Virus record (IMG/VR): IMGVR_UViG_3300011116_000643
Coordinates: 1 to 20,888 of that record
Reading direction: 5' to 3' (one strand)
DNA from: a virus
DNA: 20,888 bases
This document shows positions 7,137 through 13,118 of this stretch, piece after piece. Below the pieces are notes generated by a model, which ran no database searches, was not told the DNA's origin, and worked only from the letters and a program-made list of their open reading frames with translations. Positions within the stretch are counted from its first letter, which is position 1, and the number at the start of each line of letters is the position of its first letter. The translations under genes were made by a program, and so were the position numbers.

Positions 7137-10100
7137 TCATACACTGGGGGTTGGGCGGATTGCAAGCCACGCCCTGTTCATGATCAGGTTCACTTCGCCA
7201 TTCCAAGAATTGGCAGTGCCCCGGATCAGGATCATGTCGCCGACATTGTATTCGCTAGTCCTCAGTGCTTTATCAAACGCTGTAACGGAGAGGCTGCCAC
7301 TTTCATCTCTCAGTGTGTAGATGCACATTGGCTTTCCGGTCTTGGTAGTAAGTTCCTTCTTGCTCATTATCTCGCCGCCTACGGTGACAAGATGTTCCAT
7401 GCTCAGGGCAACATGCTCCTCGATCTCATTGAGCATGGTGTCCCGGCCAAGAGCCACGAAGTCGAAGGTGCTCAGCGGGTCAGCGGTGACAGCAAGCCCA
7501 AGGAATTCTCTCTCCCATTGCAACCTGCCAGCAAGTCCGGGGTCGGCCTCTCCTATCTTCTCAAGCAGGTTCCTCCTGTTCTCAAGGGAATCCATCGCAC
7601 CACTTTTCACCAGTGCCTCGATGGCCCGCTTGTTCACATTCTTCTTTGGAATCCGGCTCATGAAGTTCTCGATACTATGGAAAGGCCCGGATTTCCTTTC
7701 CTCGATAATATGCCCGATGGCTGCTACCCCTACATTCTTGATCCCGCCAAGACCAAACCTGACCCCATGCTTCCCGGCGCTGAAGTCTTCGCCACTGGCA
7801 TTGACACAAGGGGGAAGCACCCTTACGCCACTGCTCCTCGCGTTGTAGCAGATCACACTCATCCGGCCCACGTCGCCACTATCCTGAGTAAGCAGGGCGG
7901 CGAAATACTCTTTGGCCCAGTTTGCCTTGAGCCAAGCAGTCTGGTATGCCAGAAGGCCATAGGCTGCTGCATGGGCCTGATTGAACCCATAGTTTGCAAA
8001 GGGGACAATCTCGCTCCAGAGCGTGTCGATCTCTGTTGCGTTGAGTCCTGATCGCTCAAGTCCCTTGCGAAACTTAGGCTCATATATCTTGAGTTTATCG
8101 GGGTTCTTCTTTCTCACTGCCCCAAGGAACTGGTCGCTCTCGTATGCGGACATACCCGCTACACGCTGGGCAATCTGCATGATCGCTTCCTGATACACGA
8201 GTAACCCATAGGTGCCACGTAGCACAGGTTCCAGCGCCGAGTGCAGATACTTCACCTGCTCTCTTCCGTGCCGCCTGTTGCAGTAAGTCGGGATGCTGCC
8301 CATCGGCCCCGGTCTGTAGAGTGCCACCACTGCCTGAAGATGCTCGATACGGTCTGGCAGCAAGTCCCTCAAGACACGGCGCATGCCCGGACTCTCCACT
8401 TGGAACACGCCCACACTGTCGCCTTTGCCCAGCATCTTCCATGTTCGCTCGCAGTCCTCGGGTATCTTGTCGATGTCGATCAGTTCGCCGGTGCTTTCCT
8501 TTATAAAGGCCAGCGCACGGCTCACCGTAGACAAGGTTTTCAAGCCGAGCATGTCGAACTTGACAAGTCCTGCACGCTCGGCACTTCCCATGTCAAGTGC
8601 CACCATTGGCATCCCACCGCTGCTGTCCCGCAGAAGCGAGGTGCGCTCGACCAGTGGCATCCCGGCAATCACAAGGCCAGCAGCATGCTTGCCACAGTGC
8701 CTTACGGTTCCTTCCAGCGAGATGGCCTTCTTGATGAATGGCTCAAGTCTCATGCTGCCCAGTGTCGGGCTTATGTCCATTGCCTCTTCGATGTTCTTGC
8801 CCAGAGGGATCATCTTGGCAATGCTGTCGATCCGCTCTTGGCCTACACCCAAGACCCTGCCCACATCCCGTATTGCCATCCTGCCACCGATCTCGCTGAA
8901 GGTGACAATCTGGGCCACGCGGTCATCGCCATAGGTTCGCTGCACATAGGCAAGCACCTCTGCCCTCCGAGCATCCTCAAAGTCTAGGTCGATGTCCGGT
9001 GAGCGGCCATCATTGAGGAACCGCTCGAAACTCAGGTCATATCTCAATGGGTCTACCGGCGAGATGTCGAGTGCCCAAGCGATCAGCGATCCACCCACGC
9101 TTCCCCTAGCACTGCTCCTGATGCCGGATTCCCTGCACCACCGGCAGATGTCAGCCACGATCAGGAAGTACCTCGTGAACTCATTCCTCACGATGGTGTC
9201 GATCTCTAGGGCCAGCCTCGCCTGCATCTCATTACTAATGGAACCGTGCTTCCTAGTCAGCCCCCTGATGGATATGTCCGAAAGCCACGCCCCCTCGTCG
9301 GCTCCCTCTGGTACGCCCGCTGGCCGTGGGAATACCTGCTTGCCCAGCGTGATCTCTAGGTTGCACATCTCGGAGATGTTCACGCTCTCAAGCAGCCATT
9401 CATCGGGCCACCCGGCAGCCCGCATCTCATCGTTGGAAGCGAAGTGAAACCCCTTGCCTTGGAACTTGAACCTTGCAGGATCATTCCACTTGGCATTGGT
9501 CTGCACGGCCAGCAGCAACTCATGGGTCTCGGCGTCGTGGGGTTCAATGAAGTGGGAGTCCTGTGCCACCACGATTGGCAGACCAAGCCGGGTAGCCAGT
9601 ACAGTCAGGTGTCTGAGCACCTTCCTCTGGTCTGGGATTCCGTGATCGTGTACCTCGACGAAGTACCTGTCGCCAAACACATCCTTGTGCCAAGCCATAG
9701 TGCGTTCTGCTTTTACGAGGTCATCATTGACAATGGACTTAGCCACTTCGCTGGCTAGGCAGCCGCTCATGCAGATCAGCCCAGCACTATAGGTCTCCAG
9801 CATCTCCCTCGTGACACGTGGCCTTCTATGGAAATTCTCAAGACCAGCCCTCGTGACAAGCGTGTTGAGGTTCCGGTAGCCGATGCTATCCATTGCCAAG
9901 AGGACAAGATGCGAGTTGCCCGTGTCCTCAAGTTCGGCGGTATATACCTCGCATCCGATGATTGGCTTCACGCCTTCTTTCTTGCAGGCGTCGTAGAATC
10001 TCACCGCGCCGTGCATGTTTCCATGATCAGTCATTGCCACGGCTCGCTGGCCCCAAGCCTTTGCTTTCCTTGCAATTGCTTCGGGCCGACTCAGGCCGTC

Positions 10101-10148
10101 AAGAAGGCTATACTCCGTATGAGTGTGGAGATGTACAAAATCCGTCAT
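7137..10148 (-). CDS. dnaE: DNA polymerase III alpha subunit (phage DnaE)
   Basis: This C-family replicative polymerase has 1003 aa. An N-terminal PHP domain keeps the metal-site pattern: HLHTHTEYSLLDG (6-18), TDHGNM (40-45), IIGCEVY with E67, NSH with H80, SGC with C130, VEVHDHG (165-169 and following) and QDSHF with D197 and H199. The catalytic aspartates are in PDIDLDF (D385, D387) and KFDMLGL (D532). The thumb/fingers segments GAVRKKNPDK and GFNQAHAAAYGLLAY follow. An OB-fold region near the end contains KTGKPMCIYTLRDESGSLSV. The protein is shorter than E. coli DnaE (1160 aa) because it stops soon after the OB fold, so the tau-binding C-terminus is probably missing. The ATG at 10148 is 19 bp after the small upstream gene. 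Its ribosome site is weak, suggesting coupling. It presumably copies the phage genome with the primase-helicase. Confidence 0.97.
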   Translation of the reverse strand: MTDFVHLHTHTEYSLLDGLSRPEAIARKAKAWGQRAVAMTDHGNMHGAVRFYDACKKEGVKPIIGCEVYTAELEDTGNSHLVLLAMDSIGYRNLNTLVTRAGLENFHRRPRVTREMLETYSAGLICMSGCLASEVAKSIVNDDLVKAERTMAWHKDVFGDRYFVEVHDHGIPDQRKVLRHLTVLATRLGLPIVVAQDSHFIEPHDAETHELLLAVQTNAKWNDPARFKFQGKGFHFASNDEMRAAGWPDEWLLESVNISEMCNLEITLGKQVFPRPAGVPEGADEGAWLSDISIRGLTRKHGSISNEMQARLALEIDTIVRNEFTRYFLIVADICRWCRESGIRSSARGSVGGSLIAWALDISPVDPLRYDLSFERFLNDGRSPDIDLDFEDARRAEVLAYVQRTYGDDRVAQIVTFSEIGGRMAIRDVGRVLGVGQERIDSIAKMIPLGKNIEEAMDISPTLGSMRLEPFIKKAISLEGTVRHCGKHAAGLVIAGMPLVERTSLLRDSSGGMPMVALDMGSAERAGLVKFDMLGLKTLSTVSRALAFIKESTGELIDIDKIPEDCERTWKMLGKGDSVGVFQVESPGMRRVLRDLLPDRIEHLQAVVALYRPGPMGSIPTYCNRRHGREQVKYLHSALEPVLRGTYGLLVYQEAIMQIAQRVAGMSAYESDQFLGAVRKKNPDKLKIYEPKFRKGLERSGLNATEIDTLWSEIVPFANYGFNQAHAAAYGLLAYQTAWLKANWAKEYFAALLTQDSGDVGRMSVICYNARSSGVRVLPPCVNASGEDFSAGKHGVRFGLGGIKNVGVAAIGHIIEERKSGPFHSIENFMSRIPKKNVNKRAIEALVKSGAMDSLENRRNLLEKIGEADPGLAGRLQWEREFLGLAVTADPLSTFDFVALGRDTMLNEIEEHVALSMEHLVTVGGEIMSKKELTTKTGKPMCIYTLRDESGSLSVTAFDKALRTSEYNVGDMILIRGTANSWNGEVNLIMNRAWLAIRPTPSV

Positions 10149-10167
10149 AGGGCTATGCTACCACAGC

Positions 10168-10359
10168 CTATCCGCCTATCTTGCCAGTCAGGTAAAGGTA
10201 TCTGGCAAACTGCCATCTCTTGGATACACCATCCCATCTTGGATTTTTTCCCCTCCATTTTCGCTCTAATCGAATAAGCCTGTCAATTCCCTCCTGAGAA
10301 ATCTTGCCGTATGCCAAGGCAACGAGGAAGGAACTTTTACCGGGGAGAACATAACTCAT
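10168..10359 (-). CDS. Small basic hypothetical protein (63 aa) leading the replication operon
   Basis: The product is basic and aromatic (GIDRLIRLERKWRGKNPRWD, then SKRWQFARYLYLTGKIGG), which would suit nucleic-acid or protein binding. No family is recognised. It ends 19 bp before dnaE on the same strand. The ATG at 10359 overlaps the start of the plus-strand sigma gene in a shared CATG. The frame stays open to another ATG at 10425 with AGGAG at 10-nt spacing, giving 85 aa. The extra 22 residues (SSDNKPNASLSP and on) look like a shadow of the sigma N-terminus, so the shorter form is listed, though the ribosome site favours the longer one. Confidence 0.5.
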   Translation of the reverse strand: MSYVLPGKSSFLVALAYGKISQEGIDRLIRLERKWRGKNPRWDGVSKRWQFARYLYLTGKIGG

Positions 10360-10954
10360 GGAAGAACTTATATCTCGCGCCAAGGCTGGAGACAAAGAAG
10401 CGTTTGGCTTGTTGTCTGAACTCATACGACCTAAACTCCTCAGCCATGTTATCTATCATGTTCGGAACAGGGACATGGCTGAGAATATAATACAACACAC
10501 ATTCTACAAGGCGCTGAAGAAAATCAACACAGTACAAGATGGCAAGTTTTATTTCAATGCATGGATATACACCATAGCGGGCAACCTCATCAGGGACGAG
10601 CGCCGCAAGATGCTCAGTCAGAATACCTATTCGCTTGAGGCCAGAATCGCCCTTACCAATGAGCACGTAGACCTCGATCACGCCGAAGACTTCGGGGTCG
10701 TGATGATGAACTCAGAACTCGACAACAGCGTCCTTGATCCAGCCGTGATCTATGAGCATGAGGAAGAGCGCATCGAGACCCATGACCGTCTCATGAAAGC
10801 GATGCAACTGCTTACCCCAGTGCAACGGGAGACTTTGATCCGCAGAAGCAATGGTGAGACCTACGCTGAGATTGGCGAAAGCATCGGCATCTCTTGGCAG
10901 TCGGTAAAAGGCATTCTGGAAAAAGCCCGCAAGATCGTAAGGGATACCTACTAG
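10358..10954 (+). CDS. ECF-like RNA polymerase sigma factor
   Basis: The only plus-strand gene encodes a 198-aa sigma-70 family factor of the two-domain ECF type. Region 2 spans about residues 13-85 and includes AENIIQHTFYKALKKI (41-56) and FNAWIYTIAGNLIRDERRK (66-84). Region 4 spans about 144-195 with the helix-turn-helix ETYAEIGESIGISWQSVKG. The acidic linker (about 88-140) is long. It would bind host core RNA polymerase and direct it to phage promoters. The ATG at 10358 follows GGGGAG with 10-nt spacing. The gene is divergent from the replication operon, with start codons overlapping in CATG, and ends 7 bp before a terminator hairpin. No anti-sigma gene is visible. The promoters it reads cannot be identified in this window. 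Confidence 0.92.
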   Translation: MEELISRAKAGDKEAFGLLSELIRPKLLSHVIYHVRNRDMAENIIQHTFYKALKKINTVQDGKFYFNAWIYTIAGNLIRDERRKMLSQNTYSLEARIALTNEHVDLDHAEDFGVVMMNSELDNSVLDPAVIYEHEEERIETHDRLMKAMQLLTPVQRETLIRRSNGETYAEIGESIGISWQSVKGILEKARKIVRDTY

Positions 10955-10961
10955 ACACAGA

Positions 10962-11002
10962 AAGACCCACCGCTGGCCTAAAAATTTGCCTTGGTGGGTC
11001 TT
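10962..11002. terminator. Bidirectional terminator hairpin between convergent units
   Basis: A perfect 10-bp stem, AAGACCCACC (10962-10971) with GGTGGGTCTT (10993-11002), encloses a loop that can form an inner GGC/GCC pair (10975-10977 with 10988-10990). It begins 7 bp after the sigma stop codon. On the plus strand the stem is followed by CCTGATTG, a poor U-run. On the minus strand its stem ends in TCTTTCTGT, a slightly better one. It lies where sigma transcription meets transcripts from the lysis/microprotein side, so termination in both directions is plausible. Confidence 0.65.
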
Positions 11003-11009
11003 CCTGATT

Positions 11010-11032
11010 GTCAAGAACTACAGGCTCTTGAC
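11010..11032. repeat. Second inverted repeat (hairpin) in the convergent gap
   Basis: GTCAAGA (11010-11016) and TCTTGAC (11026-11032) form a 7-bp stem with a 9-nt loop, only 7 bp after the terminator stem. There is no T-run, so it may be an auxiliary terminator or an RNA stabiliser. Function is inferred only. Confidence 0.4.
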
Positions 11033-11063
11033 CTCCCGAGTTGCTTGGGTGCATCTCCCTCGA

Positions 11064-11104
11064 CTCTAGCACGCCAGTACTAGATCGCTAACAACCGGCT
11101 AGAG
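11064..11104. repeat. Inverted repeat CTCTAGC/GCTAGAG
   Basis: A 7-bp perfect inverted repeat, CTCTAGC at 11064-11070 and GCTAGAG at 11098-11104, separated by 27 bp that contain further CTAG tetramers (ACTAGAT). It could be an RNA stem or a protein-binding site. It lies partly in the doubtful 36-aa ORF. Nothing ties it to a known element. Confidence 0.3.
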
Positions 11105-11198
11105 GGTGCGCCTTTCCGGCCCGGTCTATTTCTAAACAGTGCACGCAGTCCTCAGTTGGGAGTTTTAGCCGACCTGTCTGATTCGGCAAACAGATCAT
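11088..11198 (-). CDS. Doubtful 36-aa ORF with four cysteines
   Basis: Downstream of the microprotein array, an ATG at 11198 preceded by GAGGG (8-nt spacing) opens a 36-codon frame. It has cysteines at residues 3, 18, 21 and 36 (a DCVHC pair), a spacing that could bind zinc. No family is recognised. At this length it may be chance, and its start overlaps an RNA hairpin (11174-11202). It would be the last gene of the minus-strand late unit before the terminator. Confidence 0.25.
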   Translation of the reverse strand: MICLPNQTGRLKLPTEDCVHCLEIDRAGKAHPLAGC

Positions 11199-11202
11199 AC
11201 AG
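11174..11202. repeat. Imperfect 9-bp hairpin
   Basis: CTGTCTGAT (11174-11182) pairs with ATCATACAG (11194-11202) at 8 of 9 positions around an 11-nt loop. An alternative stem, GCCGA (11169-11173) with TCGGC (11183-11187), is mutually exclusive with it. It lies 22 bp downstream of the 50-aa microprotein stop and could terminate or stabilise that mRNA. Confidence 0.3.
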
Positions 11203-11224
11203 CCCGCCCTCGGCTGCCGTCAAG

Positions 11225-11377
11225 TCAGTCGTACATCATGGGCTTCTTGCTTGGCCCCATCTTCCCCTTCGTCATTCCCTTCATGAGAGCAACATCCTTC
11301 TTCATGTCGTTCTTCATGCCCTTCTTGGTAGTAGGTTCCTTCTCCATGCCCTTGGGCATCTTCTTCGCCATAGCCAT
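11225..11377 (-). CDS. Lys/Met-rich 50-aa microprotein
   Basis: The ATG at 11377 has an almost ideal ribosome site, GAGGAGG with 8-nt spacing, formed by the last codons of the preceding gene (one base between TAA and ATG). The product is strongly basic and full of Met and Lys (MAMAKKMPKGMEKEPTTKKG at the start, GKMGPSKKPMMYD at the end), with no hydrophobic segment. Similar short Lys/Met-rich proteins occur in phages without known function. Nucleic-acid or capsid association is only a guess. Translation from this site looks very likely. Confidence 0.7.
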   Translation of the reverse strand: MAMAKKMPKGMEKEPTTKKGMKNDMKKDVALMKGMTKGKMGPSKKPMMYD

Positions 11378-11378
11378 T

Positions 11379-11501
11379 TTACTTTCCTCCTCGCTTCATC
11401 ATGGAAGCGATCATCTTCTTGTCGTCTGCCTTGTCCTTGGCTTCCGCCTTCTTCAAAGCACTACTGAGAGCCTTCTTGTCCACGCCTTTGCTTGCCGCCA
11501 C
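11379..11501 (-). CDS. Lys-rich 40-aa microprotein, GTG start
   Basis: The GTG at 11501 shares a base with the stop of the previous gene (TAGTG) and lies 7 nt after AAAGGAG, so translation is well supported. The 40-aa product is helical and highly charged (DKKALSSALKKAEAKDKADD, ending MIASMMKRGGK). The final GGAGGAAAG codons double as the ribosome site of the next microprotein. No family is recognised. Confidence 0.65.
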   Translation of the reverse strand: MAASKGVDKKALSSALKKAEAKDKADDKKMIASMMKRGGK

Positions 11502-11587
11502 TACTTCGCTCCTTTCTTGTTGCAGTGACAAATAGTCTTGCCATTGTGCCCCTTCGGTGCGCCCTTCATTGTAGTCTTGGGTGCCAT
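11501..11587 (-). CDS. 28-aa basic microprotein with a CxC motif
   Basis: The ATG at 11587 shares a base with the stop of the 55-aa gene (TAATG). The product, MAPKTTMKGAPKGHNG through TICHCNKKGAK, is basic and carries two cysteines as CHC, which could bind metal or form a disulfide. It is coupled by overlap to genes on both sides, which is the main support. No family is recognised. Because it is so short, standard gene finders with a 90-nt cutoff would miss it. Confidence 0.55.
   Translation of the reverse strand: MAPKTTMKGAPKGHNGKTICHCNKKGAK
11509..11515 (-). promoter_or_regulatory. Ribosome-binding site deciding a GTG start
   Basis: AAAGGAG on the minus strand lies inside the end of the 28-aa microprotein, 7 nt before the GTG at 11501. 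It is the reason for calling a GTG-initiated 40-aa gene here. Confidence 0.6.
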
Positions 11588-11754
11588 TAGCCCTTCACCT
11601 TTTTCAAAGACGGATTTGCCCGCTTTGCAGCAGGGCTTGCATTCCTCGCACTACTGGCAAGGATTGCTCCTGCTGCCTCCATTGAAACACCGCTCTTCTT
11701 GGAAATCTCTTTCTGAACTTCCTTGAATCCTCGGTGCTTCTTTTCTACTGCCAT
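11587..11754 (-). CDS. Small conserved-looking phage protein (55 aa)
   Basis: The product reads MAVEKKHRGFKEVQKEIS, then GVSMEAAGAILASSARNASP, and ends NPSLKKVKG. This pattern (a helix, an AILA segment and a basic NPxLKKVKG tail) is common in short phage proteins of unknown function. The ATG at 11754 overlaps the end of the 74-aa membrane gene by 10 bp, with GGGGTGG 5 nt before it. The frame is open to 11844, but the upstream residues (RTSRCNSRIRD) look like a shadow. It heads the microprotein array after the lysis genes. Confidence 0.7.
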   Translation of the reverse strand: MAVEKKHRGFKEVQKEISKKSGVSMEAAGAILASSARNASPAAKRANPSLKKVKG

Positions 11755-11969
11755 GTTTGCCACCCCATGTAACTGGTTGTCATTATTATTAACGAATCTG
11801 CCCATGTCTCGAATTCGTGAATTGCATCTGGATGTCCTGCCCATTCGGCAATTGTCTCAAATGCACCTATCACTCCCACAGCACGGGCCACTAGGAGAAC
11901 AACTCTTAGCCCAAGGAATACCCCCCAGAATCCAGCAAATACCTTCGCTGCCCTTTGCGTCTTTTTCAT
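11745..11969 (-). CDS. Small membrane protein (74 aa), holin-like
   Basis: A basic N-terminus (MKKTQRAAK) precedes one clear transmembrane helix (about 10-36, FAGFWGVFLGLRVVLLVARA) and a second weaker hydrophobic stretch near 58-70. Size, position three bases after another small membrane gene and closeness to the endolysin suggest a lysis role (holin or antiholin). Sequence alone does not prove it. The ribosome site is weak, so coupling to the preceding gene is likely. Confidence 0.65.
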   Translation of the reverse strand: MKKTQRAAKVFAGFWGVFLGLRVVLLVARAVGVIGAFETIAEWAGHPDAIHEFETWADSLIIMTTSYMGWQTWQ

Positions 11970-11972
11970 GCA

Positions 11973-12185
11973 CTACCCCGATGGAGTAGCCGCACTACCC
12001 CCGTTCATATTGCTCTTTATCTTGCTTGTCAAGAAGTAACTTGAAACAGCACCTGCAAGACCTGTAAGTGCTGTCTGCGCCTGAGCCTCTCCAGTGATTG
12101 CAAGATAAACGGTCGCACTGATGACAATGATTGCAACGATTGCAGCCACGACATCAGTGATACTCGCCTCATGCACCATCATCAT
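11973..12185 (-). CDS. Small membrane protein (70 aa), candidate holin
   Basis: The ATG at 12185 overlaps the endolysin stop as ATGA. A strong transmembrane helix spans about residues 10-30 (DVVAAIVAIIVISATVYLAI). A second, weaker one (36-54, TALTGLAGAVSSYFL) is followed by a basic, Ser/Gly-rich tail. Two spans, 70 aa and direct coupling to the endolysin gene make it the best holin candidate, the pore former that releases the amidase. Holins share little sequence, so this is inference. Confidence 0.65.
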   Translation of the reverse strand: MMMVHEASITDVVAAIVAIIVISATVYLAITGEAQAQTALTGLAGAVSSYFLTSKIKSNMNGGSAATPSG

Positions 12186-12946
12186 GCACCACCAACCACG
12201 GGAGAATCACAGTCCTTGCACTTTGCTGCGACTGCATCTCGTTCGGCCTGTGCTGCCTGAAGCAGATGCTCTAGGCTTTCCACTTGCTGCGCCAAGAGGT
12301 CGTACCGCCCTAGCAACTGATCAATATCTTCGGCGCTCTTGATCTCATGTCTTGCACATGCGTCTAGAATCTGCTTCTCTTCAATACTCATTTCAGGCTC
12401 CTCCTTTACTTCAACGCTCTTGTATGGATTATGGGAGAAAAGATATCCATGTCCGCTGCCATCTTCCGCATCGAACCCTTCCCAGTCGAATCCTTCTGGC
12501 TCCCTCACGCGCCGGTCGCTCTGAACCATACCGTGCCCCACATAGTGCAACTCGCCATAGGTTTCCTTGAAATGATCGAAGAGGTCATACAGCGCAACCA
12601 ACTGCTTGTACTCATAGCCGCTGGCTTCGGGAATGTCAGGGTGGCACACGATCTCGATGCCGATGGTACAAGTGTTGATGTCACTGCCACTGAACCACGG
12701 TGCCGAGTCTTGAACCCATGCCGGATTCCAACGATCACATCTCGCGGTATGCCATGCGATGTCTACTTCCGGGATGTCAGCATAGATGGTTCCATCCCTG
12801 TCCACAATGTAATGCCAACTGCCATTTGCACTACAAGGCACGACCCTTGTCGTTCCCGTATGATGCAGAACCACGCCCTTGATTTCCCTACGCTTGCCAA
12901 TCGGAGTCACGGTCTTGTGCGGGGTGTTCCTAGTTACCACGTTCAT
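12182..12946 (-). CDS. Endolysin, N-acetylmuramoyl-L-alanine amidase
   Basis: This 254-aa Amidase_2-type enzyme cuts the amide between MurNAc and L-Ala in peptidoglycan at the end of infection. Numbering from the ATG at 12946: zinc-site VVLHHTG (H28/H29), SWHYIVDRDGTIY (44-55), AWHTARCDRWN (65-73), IGIEIVCH (95-102) and HYVGHGMVQSD (H138). The third zinc ligand, normally Asp or Cys in a KxDPG-like motif, appears to be Glu (VREPEGF, E149). The C-terminal 90 residues are helical (SLEHLLQAAQAERDAV), ending in CKDC, with no known cell-wall-binding repeat. There is no signal peptide, so a holin is needed. The frame starts at a TTG (12976), but the ATG has AAGGA about 11 nt before it. It overlaps the upstream gene by 17 bp. 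Confidence 0.92.
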   Translation of the reverse strand: MNVVTRNTPHKTVTPIGKRREIKGVVLHHTGTTRVVPCSANGSWHYIVDRDGTIYADIPEVDIAWHTARCDRWNPAWVQDSAPWFSGSDINTCTIGIEIVCHPDIPEASGYEYKQLVALYDLFDHFKETYGELHYVGHGMVQSDRRVREPEGFDWEGFDAEDGSGHGYLFSHNPYKSVEVKEEPEMSIEEKQILDACARHEIKSAEDIDQLLGRYDLLAQQVESLEHLLQAAQAERDAVAAKCKDCDSPVVGGA

Positions 12947-13118
12947 TTCGTCGATCCATCCTTTCCAGTACTTCAATCATCTTGGTAAGTGCGCTTTTAA
13001 TATCTTCAACGTCATGCTTGATATCATTTACTACTACTTTAAATAAATAAAGTCCAGCAAACGTAAGCACCACGCCTGCTGATTGTCCTGCAAGTGAAGC
13101 AATGAAATCAGTTTCCAT
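12930..13118 (-). CDS. Small membrane protein (62 aa), holin/XhlA-like topology
   Basis: The ATG at 13118 shares a base with the preceding stop (TGATG). A transmembrane helix (about 8-30, SLAGQSAGVVLTFAGLYLFK) is followed by an amphipathic charged helix (NDIKHDVEDIKSALTKMIEV, then LERMDRRNE) that could form a coiled coil. Single-span proteins with a coiled-coil arm are frequent next to endolysins. A holin, antiholin or spanin-like role is inferred from place. An in-frame GTG at 13136 lacks a ribosome site. Confidence 0.65.
   Translation of the reverse strand: METDFIASLAGQSAGVVLTFAGLYLFKVVVNDIKHDVEDIKSALTKMIEVLERMDRRNERGN

Noticed and set aside
6966-8051. Long plus-strand open frame (361 codons) opposite dnaE and the 149-aa gene
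   Set aside because: It lies antisense to well-supported motif-bearing genes, has no ribosome site and its translation shows no domain.
10712-11072. Minus-strand frames opposite the sigma factor 3' end
   Set aside because: They cover the terminator hairpin and are antisense to region 4 of the sigma gene; translations look like shadows.
11146-11200. tRNA gene suggested by a D-arm-like CCTCAGTTGGGAG
   Set aside because: No acceptor stem, anticodon stem or T-arm can be paired around it on either strand.
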